DNA of 64,000 bases from JAJDZL01 sp965221175 (GTDB lineage Bacteria > Pseudomonadota > Gammaproteobacteria > Arenicellales > JAJDZL01). Below the pieces are notes generated by a model. That model saw nothing but the letters and a program-made list of their open reading frames with translations. It had not been told where the DNA came from and searched no databases. The stretch lies in the NCBI GenBank assembly GCA_965221175.1, contig OZ244867.1, positions 3,038,001 to 3,102,000 of the forward strand, read 5' to 3'. Position numbers and translations under genes: made by a program. Shown here piece by piece: positions 22,251 to 29,278 of this stretch (position 1 is the first letter of the stretch; each line of letters opens with the position of its first letter).

Positions 22251-22747
22251 TGATTCAACAAGCCATGTTCGATTTGAGAGGCGACTTCATCTACCGACTG
22301 TCCATCGGTGCGCACAATGATATCGGCTTCGCTTCGATAGAGCGGGTCACGAATTTCCATCAATTCTGCGAGTTTTGCCAGTGGGCGTTGACGGTCCAGA
22401 TTCGGTCGGTGCTTGCGATTCTTGATTCGATCATATTGTTGATTCGGGGTTGCGTGAAGATAGACCACGATTCCGTTTCGCATCATCATGCGATTCTCCA
22501 ATGACAAAATCACACCACCTCCGGTTGAAATGACAGTTCCGTTTTTACAGCAGTGAAGACTGATCATGTCAGTCTCTCTTTTTCGGAATCCTTCTTCTCC
22601 TTCAGATTGGAAAATTTTGGTAATGGAAATTCCGGCACTACTTTCAATCTCTTTATCGATATCAATGAAATTGAGTCCAATTCGTTGCGCTAGTTTCCTG
22701 CCGACAGTACTCTTGCCAGCACCCATCGGACCGACTAGAACAATCAT
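22247..22747 (-). CDS. aroK: Shikimate kinase I
   Basis: About 166 residues. Phosphorylates shikimate at the 3-OH. P-loop VLVGPMGAGKSTVGRKLA is at the very N-terminus; DIDKEIE, the shikimate-binding GFRKRETDMI, STGGGVIL and the lid RKHRPNLDRQRP follow. ATG at 22747 starts right before the first strand, as in several family members. The frame continues to a TTG at 22786 without a recognisable ribosome site, which would add 13 residues. First gene of aroK-aroB, divergent from mrcA. Confidence 0.95.
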   Translation of the reverse strand: MIVLVGPMGAGKSTVGRKLAQRIGLNFIDIDKEIESSAGISITKIFQSEGEEGFRKRETDMISLHCCKNGTVISTGGGVILSLENRMMMRNGIVVYLHATPNQQYDRIKNRKHRPNLDRQRPLAKLAELMEIRDPLYRSEADIIVRTDGQSVDEVASQIEHGLLNQ

Positions 22748-23043
22748 GGGATCCGAATGCCCGTGTTTTGTCTTTATCTGAATCAAAATCGAATTTCTGT
22801 GTTGCCAATTTAACCGTTTCTGCCTTGATTACTCGACTAGAAAATATACAGCAAAGTTGATTTAGGTTTACTCATTCCATCACCGCAATCCAGTTTCGTG
22901 AACATTTACAGGCAAGTTGAGTTGCGTTTCCGGATTCAGGCGGATAGACGTCTCACCTTATCCGGTATATCAATGCTCGCATGCAAGTGAAAAATCCACC
23001 GCATGAGATAAACTGAAAAAAAGGACGTTTCTCTTCAATATTT

Positions 23044-23072
23044 TTGAAAATAAACAGATTTGCAAGTATGGT
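23044..23072 (+). promoter_or_regulatory. Candidate promoter of mrcA
   Basis: TTGAAA (23044-23049), 17-bp spacer, TATGGT (23067-23072), about 50 bp before the mrcA start. The 335-bp spacer between aroK and mrcA (22787-23122) otherwise shows no gene. Motif match only. Confidence 0.35.
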
Positions 23073-23122
23073 AATAGTAATTCAATGTCTATAGACGTCA
23101 CCCTTAATAGATAGTTCAAGCT

Positions 23123-25540
23123 GTGGTTTCGCCTTGGTTTTTTCGCTCGCTGATTGTCGTCAGCAATCTGGTTGTAGCAGGTGCTGCGGCTCTGGTAATT
23201 GTTGTGCTTTTACTGTTGCCAGGGCTGCCAAATATCGAAACCATCCGTACTCTGGAACTGAAAGTACCATTGCGTGTTTACTCCAGCGATGGGCTTCTGA
23301 TGGGAGAATATGGTTCCGAACGCCGCATTCCAGTAAGAATTAACGATGCTCCTCCTGCGCTGATTGCAGCCGTACTTTCCGCTGAGGATGATCGATACTA
23401 TGAACATGTCGGTATTGACTATAGAGGTATTCTTCGTGCCATCTACGTCAATATCCAGTCAGGTGCCAAGGCGCAAGGCGCCAGCACTATTACCATGCAG
23501 GTTACGCGAAACTTTTTCCTCACCAAGGAAAGAACTTACATCCGAAAGGCCAATGAAGCGCTTCTTGCACTGAGACTTGAGCAGCTTCTCACCAAAGACG
23601 AGATTCTTGAACTCTATCTGAACAAGATTTTTCTCGGCCATCGCGCTTATGGATTTGGTGCAGCCGCGGTGGCGTATTACGGCAAACCGCTGGACGATCT
23701 CGGCTTGGCGCAATATGCCATGCTGGCTGCTCTTCCCAAAGCGCCCTCTCGCGTAAATCCGGTTTCCAATCCTGAAGAGGCACTAGTTCGAAGGAACTAC
23801 ATTCTAGATCGAATGTTCGAATTGGGCTATATATCGAAACAAGAACACATCACTGCAACGGAAACCCCGATTACAGCGCAACTTCACCTTGCGGAAGTAG
23901 AACTTAGAGCTCCCTATGTTGCTGAATATATACGTCAACAGTTGTACGAAAAGTTTGGTGATGAATTATACGAAGATGGCTACCGCGTGTATGCGACGGT
24001 GAACTCCGAAGATCAGATAGCGGCGGTGCGGAGTCTACGAGAGGGATTGATCAGCTATGACATGAGACACGGTTACCGTGGTCCGTCGAGAAACTGGGAT
24101 TTAGCGCGATTAGACACCGACAAAAAGAGGTTTGATGCATTAAAGCAGCTTGAGTCCAGCCAGGAGATCGTTCCTGTTCTGGTGCTTGAAGTGCAGGAAG
24201 ACAAGGCAATCACTGTCACAAAAACGGCCGAGCAGATAACCATTCCGTGGGAACAAATGAAATGGGCCAGGTTGCATCGCAATTCGCGTCAACTCGGACC
24301 TCCGCTAAAGTCTCCCCATGATGTATTGAGACCCGGGGATATGATCTATGTACGTCCTGTAGACGAAGGCCAGTGGATGCTGTCGCAGATTCCCATTGTT
24401 GAGGGGGCACTGATTGCAGTCCATCCCGGGGACGGTGCAATCAAAGCCATGGTAGGCGGGTTTGACTATTATCTGGGCAAATTCAATCGGGCGACTCAGG
24501 CAGTTCGACAGCTGGGTTCAAACATTAAGCCTTTTGTTTATTCAGCAGCGCTGGAAGCAGGATTTACCGGGGCCAGCCTGGTAAGCGGAGCCCCCGTCGT
24601 TGTCGAAGACGAGACGACGGAAATTTTGTGGCGTCCGGAAAACTATAGCGGAAAATTCTATGGTCAGACCCGACTTAGAAAAGCACTTGGACTGTCACTG
24701 AATCTCGTCTCGGTGCGCTTGATACGAGGCATGGGAACAGAGTTCGCGATCGATCACATCAGCAAGTTCGGCTTCGACAAGGAAACACTTCCAATAGGGC
24801 TATCACTTGCACTGGGTTCTGCAGCGGCGACTCCTCTCAAGGTGGTTTCTGGATACTCCGTCTTCGCCAATGGTGGGTACGAGATCAACCCGTATATTAT
24901 TGATATTATGAAAGATCGAGACGGTAGGGTGGTCATGAGAGGTCAGATTTCCAAAGTGTGTAATGCCTGCCTAGCCGAATTATTCGATCCTTTATCTGTC
25001 GAAGATCAGAATCAGCCGCTCGAAGCTCAATTTGCCAAACGGGTGATTTCCAGTGCGAACATATACATCATGAATGACATGCTGCGCGAGGTTGTCGCCT
25101 CAGGAACAGCGAGGAAAGCCCAATCATTGAAGCGTTCCGATCTTGCCGGGAAAACCGGTACGACTAACGATTTCGAAGATGCCTGGTTTTCTGGGTTCAA
25201 TGCAGACCTGGCGGCGACGGTATGGGTGGGATTTGATAAACCTTCCGATTTGGGACAGCATGAAGCCGGGTCGAAAGCCGCGCTTCCAATCTGGATCGAA
25301 TTCATGAAGACTGCTTTACAGGACATACCCGAAACATCCCTACAATCGCCCGACAATGTAGTCGTTGCGATGGTTCACCCGGAAACCGGCGAAGCGGTCA
25401 ATAGCGGGCACACTGATGCTTTGCGCGAAGTGTTCATCGTCGGATCCGAGCCCAAGCTGAGTACTGCGTCGCCGCTTGCTCCGGACGATTCCGGTGACAC
25501 AACCGCGAGCCCGCAGCAGGCAGTCGACGATTTATTCTAG
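23123..25540 (+). CDS. mrcA: Penicillin-binding protein 1A
   Basis: 805-residue bifunctional peptidoglycan glycosyltransferase/transpeptidase anchored by one N-terminal helix (about residues 8-32). The GT51 domain shows SAEDDRYYEHVGID (catalytic Glu) and GASTITMQVTRNFFL. The transpeptidase domain has the SxxK motif in RQLGSNIKPFVY, SLN in LSLNLVSVRLIRGM and KTG in LAGKTGTTNDFEDAW. An OB-like insert (about 310-420) is typical of class A PBP1a. Start is GTG at 23123; no ATG is nearby. It is divergent from aroK, with no pilM-Q genes between them. Confidence 0.96.
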   Translation: MVSPWFFRSLIVVSNLVVAGAAALVIVVLLLLPGLPNIETIRTLELKVPLRVYSSDGLLMGEYGSERRIPVRINDAPPALIAAVLSAEDDRYYEHVGIDYRGILRAIYVNIQSGAKAQGASTITMQVTRNFFLTKERTYIRKANEALLALRLEQLLTKDEILELYLNKIFLGHRAYGFGAAAVAYYGKPLDDLGLAQYAMLAALPKAPSRVNPVSNPEEALVRRNYILDRMFELGYISKQEHITATETPITAQLHLAEVELRAPYVAEYIRQQLYEKFGDELYEDGYRVYATVNSEDQIAAVRSLREGLISYDMRHGYRGPSRNWDLARLDTDKKRFDALKQLESSQEIVPVLVLEVQEDKAITVTKTAEQITIPWEQMKWARLHRNSRQLGPPLKSPHDVLRPGDMIYVRPVDEGQWMLSQIPIVEGALIAVHPGDGAIKAMVGGFDYYLGKFNRATQAVRQLGSNIKPFVYSAALEAGFTGASLVSGAPVVVEDETTEILWRPENYSGKFYGQTRLRKALGLSLNLVSVRLIRGMGTEFAIDHISKFGFDKETLPIGLSLALGSAAATPLKVVSGYSVFANGGYEINPYIIDIMKDRDGRVVMRGQISKVCNACLAELFDPLSVEDQNQPLEAQFAKRVISSANIYIMNDMLREVVASGTARKAQSLKRSDLAGKTGTTNDFEDAWFSGFNADLAATVWVGFDKPSDLGQHEAGSKAALPIWIEFMKTALQDIPETSLQSPDNVVVAMVHPETGEAVNSGHTDALREVFIVGSEPKLSTASPLAPDDSGDTTASPQQAVDDLF

Positions 25541-25559
25541 ATTCTACTTCGGTTTGAAA

Positions 25560-26162
25560 ATGGCTAGATCAGATAACCGTCTTCGACGGACGATACGCTA
25601 TGAAGCGGCTCGAATCATGGCCGATGAAGGTATTCGAGACTATCGTCGGGCAAAAGAAAAAGCCTGTATGCGTATTGGAGTATCGACTGTTCACTCGGTA
25701 CCGACAAATCTTGAAATCGAGGATTCCTTAGCAGAACAGTTGTCGATATTTGCAAATGAATCAGTGCAGGAACTGCACAGACAATATCTTGAGACAGCCT
25801 GTACAATCATGCAATTGGTGAGAGATTATTCGCCGCGAGTGACCGGTGCTGCGCTTTCAGGAAACATCACCTCCTCACGCCCCGTTGAAGTGCATCTGTT
25901 TTCAGGTACCTTCGAGGAAGTCGGTTTGGTGCTGGAAGCCAATGACATAAGCAGTCAGTTGTTTGATAAGCGTTTGCGGTTTTCGCGTACTGGTTTCTGC
26001 AGTGTGCCAGGATATCAGGCTTCAATAAATGGAATTGATGTCGAGATTCTTGTTTATTTGCCTGGCGAGCCTTATCCACCTTTATGCCAGACAAATGGCA
26101 AACCGATAACTTGGGGCTCGCATAAGAAAGTAAAACGAATTCTGGAAAACAACAAATTGTGA
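25560..26162 (+). CDS. Conserved hypothetical protein downstream of mrcA
   Basis: 200 residues if started at ATG 25560, which follows a weak GG-rich site 20 bp after mrcA. The frame continues upstream into mrcA, but that part is not expected. The first half is helical and basic (LRRTIRYEAARIMADEGIRDYRRAKEKA), the second half mixed alpha/beta with GAALSGNITSSRPVEVHLFSGTFEEV and DVEILVYLP. I recall similar unnamed proteins in beta- and gammaproteobacteria; the GAxLxG...VxLxLF pattern is vaguely like a nucleotidyltransferase fold, but this is not established. Likely a real, expressed gene of unknown function. Confidence 0.7.
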   Translation: MARSDNRLRRTIRYEAARIMADEGIRDYRRAKEKACMRIGVSTVHSVPTNLEIEDSLAEQLSIFANESVQELHRQYLETACTIMQLVRDYSPRVTGAALSGNITSSRPVEVHLFSGTFEEVGLVLEANDISSQLFDKRLRFSRTGFCSVPGYQASINGIDVEILVYLPGEPYPPLCQTNGKPITWGSHKKVKRILENNKL

Positions 26163-26265
26163 ATTTCAACCGAAGATGAAGACGCTTAATTCGAAAGTTA
26201 AGTTGGAGTTGTTTGGAAGTCGGTTTAGTAAAATCAAGGATTGATACCATCAAACCACTTCATGA

Positions 26266-26732
26266 TCATTGCGTAAATTTCAAACTACCATTGGCAACAA
26301 GCATCCTAAAACCTTCTTGAAACTTTTTCTGCTGCCCTGATCCAGGAAAGGGTAACCTTCCACACACTACTGGAATACCAGTATTTAGTAAGGTTTGATG
26401 TAACGCATCGGATACAGTTACCTTGATTAGCAAAACCTGCTTCGGTAAAATCTTTTTGACTTCCCTAATAATTTCATCCGCAAGATCTGTTATTAATTTT
26501 TTCGATTTTGCCTACTCATAGATCTGCAGACTGGTTCTTTCAAAGCATCAATCAGTCTATAACCATCGTTTTTGAATTTAGTCAACCAATCCTTTTTCTT
26601 CGAACGTTTTTCCGCAGTTACACCGAATTCAGAGCTATAAAGAGCTTTCATTAACTCAATTCACAACGAGTCGCCGGTTTGCACATCCTCAAAATAAAAA
26701 TAACGCTCAAGTGCAGACGGTGGCGCCCATGC
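26266..26732 (-). pseudogene. Decayed gene of uncharacterised (UDG-superfamily-like) type
   Basis: A broken reverse-strand reading frame. The first piece reads APPSALERYFYFEDVQTGDS and meets a stop; the same frame resumes at 26651 with MKALYSSEFGVTAEKRSKKK and continues to LIDALKEPV, then a frameshift near 26500-26518 leads into KSKKLITDLADEIIREVKKI, IPVVCGRLPFPGSGQQKKF and a stop at 26266. Joined together the pieces give a coherent protein of about 155 residues. The PFPGSGQ end and RYFYF start recall a small uncharacterised family sometimes assigned to the uracil-DNA glycosylase superfamily, but I am not sure of that. Two inactivating lesions make it a pseudogene. AT-rich compared with the core genes. 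Confidence 0.5.
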
Positions 26733-26894
26733 TCAAGGCCTGTATTGCAAGGATTGTCTACCAGCATGCATCATTTTTCGCAGCATTTCCCTCGCACTGA
26801 AATGGCGTCGACCCAAAACCAATACCGCTATGGATAGACAAGCAAATAATAATGACTCAAACCCGATATAGGCGGTCCACTGATAATCTCGCAT
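26733..26894 (-). CDS. Small single-helix membrane protein
   Basis: 53 residues. ATG at 26894 is preceded by GGAGAG with 6-bp spacing, the best ribosome site in this island, so I prefer it to the upstream ATG at 26951. A short polar N-terminus (MRDYQWT) leads into one hydrophobic helix (about residues 7-27) and then a basic tail (LGRRHFSAREMLRKMMHAG), so the N-terminus is probably outside. It follows the methyltransferase gene on the same strand, 78 bp after its stop, and may share its transcript. No family recognised. Confidence 0.45.
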   Translation of the reverse strand: MRDYQWTAYIGFESLLFACLSIAVLVLGRRHFSAREMLRKMMHAGRQSLQYRP

Positions 26895-26972
26895 AATCAT
26901 CTCTCCAAAAGGCGCTGGGCAACCTATCTCTAATAAATGGTAAGTGCCCATTTTTTGCGGTATCAGTTAACA

Positions 26973-27659
26973 CTAAGGCTGGCATTGCAGAACGATATAA
27001 GTAATCGTCAGACCAGAATGTTCTTTAATTATGGTTAAATCTGTTCCATCCAACATCTGATAAATACGACCTGCAATACCTTTTCTCTCCCAGATGTTAC
27101 GTTTATTAATTAGTTGTGCTTTCTTAGGATGAAATACGAGCAGCCAAAAATGGATGATGCGCCGGATGGGCTTTTCAATGATTTGTGAGATTTTACCTTT
27201 GGCACGTAATATTAGAATCAATTTACCTTTGGGTTTTAGTATTCGGCTCATTTCACGTAACGCAAATTCAGGTTGCGGCATCGTATCTAATACACCGCTA
27301 CATAATGCTCCATCAAATGACTGATCGGCATAAGTCATAGTCAGTATATTTTGTTGCTCACAGTGTGCTGTCGGCAAATTTGTGATGCGTTTTCTTGCAT
27401 AGGCCAGATAAGGTTCTGAAAAATCCACTCCAACGACATTAGTAAACTGGCCTTTTTTCGCGAGATAGCGTAGCCAATAGCCCACCCCTGTTCCTGCATC
27501 AAGGATCGTATCGCATCCCTTAAAATCTAATAAGAGTTTCTTATGCAACGACCTGAAACCTATTCGCCATATCCACGGGAAAGTTATGTTGTAAAGGGTT
27601 GCAGTGGAATCATAAATTTCACGGCAACCATCATTTGCTTTTCTATCTTTTATCGTCAT
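26973..27659 (-). CDS. Class I SAM-dependent methyltransferase
   Basis: 228 residues. SAM-binding motif I is ILDAGTGVGYWLRYL, followed by VVGVDFSEPYLAYARKR (acidic ribose ligand), DGALCSGVLDTM and LKPKGKLILILRA, a normal Rossmann methyltransferase of the Methyltransf_11/25 type. The C-terminal half, rich in aromatic and basic residues (IRRIIHFWLLVFHPKKAQLI), may touch the membrane or a lipid substrate. No strong Shine-Dalgarno. It lies in an AT-rich accessory island beside a pseudogene and a structured RNA, so acquisition by transfer is likely. Substrate unknown. Confidence 0.8.
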   Translation of the reverse strand: MTIKDRKANDGCREIYDSTATLYNITFPWIWRIGFRSLHKKLLLDFKGCDTILDAGTGVGYWLRYLAKKGQFTNVVGVDFSEPYLAYARKRITNLPTAHCEQQNILTMTYADQSFDGALCSGVLDTMPQPEFALREMSRILKPKGKLILILRAKGKISQIIEKPIRRIIHFWLLVFHPKKAQLINKRNIWERKGIAGRIYQMLDGTDLTIIKEHSGLTITYIVLQCQP

Positions 27660-27845
27660 TGTGGGCTTTTTAATTTTGGGGCTGAAGTAGCTAAGAGTTA
27701 ATGTTTAGTTGTCTTGTACCAGTATTGCAGTTGCTTTAACAACTGTCGATGGTCTCCTCCATTGAAGCACCATTCACACTCTTTCAGAAACCAATAAGAA
27801 TTGTCCGGTTAATACCGTTAAATTGACATAAATGGCATTTCGCCT

Positions 27846-28290
27846 GGTTCCTGTGAATGCTGAGCAGGCCTCGTAACGAGCAATGCGGAAGCCGACCCAG
27901 CTGAACTTTGGGGAAGACTGCCGGCGTAGAGGGAAGTGAGCGTCATGGGCACCGTTGCGTTTCCACCGGGGTTTTGGCACTGGCATGAATGGAAGAGGAT
28001 AGAAACAGCAACACGGGAAACCCTGTCGGTGGGGTGGCACACACCAACTGGTAGTCCGTGAGGAGTGGGCCGGGTTGGCAGGGTGGCGGAGAGATTCGTA
28101 GAAGTGAAGAAGTCGGGCAATGCCGATGGAGCAAAGGAGCCTCAGGTGAGGACAGGCGGTGACAGGAAAAGACTCCAGCTTCATTCGTAGACTTTGTAAC
28201 CGCAATGTTTTATTATATGTTCAAAAGGTTCCCCCCTGATGACAAGAGTGCCAAGGGTGCCCTCCCCGGTGACGGGGTAGTCGGGGGGGT
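27846..28290 (+). mobile_element. Structured RNA resembling a truncated group II intron 5' region
   Basis: About 440 bp of purine-rich sequence with many short G/C stems and no credible gene on either strand. Landmarks on the plus strand are ACACGGGAAACCCTGT, GGTAGTCCGTGAGGAGTGGG and GCCGATGGAGCAAAGGAGCC, which resemble the ribozyme part upstream of maturase ORFs in bacterial group II introns. At the 3' end is a nested hairpin: CCCCCC (28231-28236) with GGGGGG (28284-28289), GAC/GTC, and an inner CCCCG-GTGA-CGGGG stem (28264-28277) closed by a GNRA-type tetraloop. No reverse transcriptase and no domain V were seen, so it would be a remnant. Identification rests on pattern memory; another structured RNA is possible. 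Confidence 0.4.
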
Positions 28291-28307
28291 CATTTGTTTA
28301 ACCAGTT

Positions 28308-28979
28308 CTACTTTTTATGCGGGCGCTCCGCTCTTGAGTTGACAACCTGGAGTTCAGTACGAATTGCTGGCTTGATGTGATTGTACCAAGTGTGGTCGCC
28401 TATTTGCCATTTCCGGAAAACTGCCCAACAGCAGTAATCCGCGATCTGTAAGCCATAGTGTGAACGCGACTGGTGATGCAAGATTCGATATTTCACGTCG
28501 GTCGGCAGCATCTTAGCGAGTGTAGTTCGCACAGTTTTTTCGACGGTTCGTCGTTTCCTGTTGATAGGAATAGTATCAGTGATGACAATAATTTGATCCG
28601 CATTGGCGGAATTTACCTCAATGGGTACAATGTGGTGAATTAAACGTACCAACATCTCCGAATAGAAGCGTACCTCATTCCGTAATTCTGCGTTAATAGC
28701 GGCCTTTTCCACCACCAAGTAGTCGATGCTCAAGCTATCGAGATGGGCGGCAATAAAATCAAAGACAATTCTCCGTGCTTTTTTGCTGTCGTTGTAACAA
28801 TGGAAGTACTCAAGATTCGCGTTATTTTCGATGCATTCGTGCTTGTAGTTATCAAGCTCCCTAACCACCGGGAACGGGCGGCGCATACTTACACAGGTCA
28901 ATAAAAAGAATTGGGTTCCGTTGGAACTGAAGTCGAAATTGCCAGCTTCATCGAAAAATATATAGGTACTACGGGTCAT
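28308..28979 (-). CDS. DUF3800 domain-containing protein
   Basis: 223 residues. IFFDEAGNFDFSSNGTQFFL at the start is the DUF3800 signature (DExGN), followed by QIIVITDTIP and LQIADYCCWAVFRKWQ, the expected acidic positions of a predicted RNase H-like nuclease fold. DUF3800 proteins are common in mobile and defence-related regions, but their biochemistry is mostly unknown. The ATG at 28979 overlaps the stop of a short upstream ORF (ATGA), suggesting a two-gene unit. It directly abuts the intron-like remnant. Confidence 0.85.
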   Translation of the reverse strand: MTRSTYIFFDEAGNFDFSSNGTQFFLLTCVSMRRPFPVVRELDNYKHECIENNANLEYFHCYNDSKKARRIVFDFIAAHLDSLSIDYLVVEKAAINAELRNEVRFYSEMLVRLIHHIVPIEVNSANADQIIVITDTIPINRKRRTVEKTVRTTLAKMLPTDVKYRILHHQSRSHYGLQIADYCCWAVFRKWQIGDHTWYNHIKPAIRTELQVVNSRAERPHKK

Positions 28980-29167
28980 TTAGTCGCATCCGTCGGTGCA
29001 AATGTAATTGTGAATTTACCCCAACTTTCTCCATGTGTAGTTCCCGGCAAATTGAAATCATCAAACTCAATGTTGGAACAAGAGAAGCGGTCGGCAAAAC
29101 ACAAGGAGTCTTTCCGCCCTATGTCAGCAGCACGAAGGAGAAGAATTTTGATTGCTGAATACCCCAT
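28976..29167 (-). CDS. Possible 63-residue partner ORF of the DUF3800 gene
   Basis: 63-residue ORF that ends in an ATGA overlap with the DUF3800 start codon, which is why I take it seriously. It begins MGYSAIKILLLRAADIGRKD and ends GKFTITFAPTDATK, with two cysteines in the middle. No ribosome site is clear and no family is recognised. It could be a small antitoxin or regulator, a decayed gene end, or chance; the coupled overlap is the only positive evidence. Confidence 0.35.
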   Translation of the reverse strand: MGYSAIKILLLRAADIGRKDSLCFADRFSCSNIEFDDFNLPGTTHGESWGKFTITFAPTDATK

Positions 29168-29278
29168 TGTAGAATCTGTTGTTTGGCGAGCGTAACGCGA
29201 ATCAAATACAAACCAAAGTGTTCGCCTTCAGGGAGAATCCGCTTTTGACAGAGGCTAGACGAAGTTCAATAGAATGCT

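Noticed and set aside
27774..28205. Overlapping reverse frames of 143, 100 and 63 codons
   Set aside because: They overlap each other in different frames across the GC-structured RNA-like region; low-complexity Pro/Ser/His content suggests non-coding RNA rather than protein.
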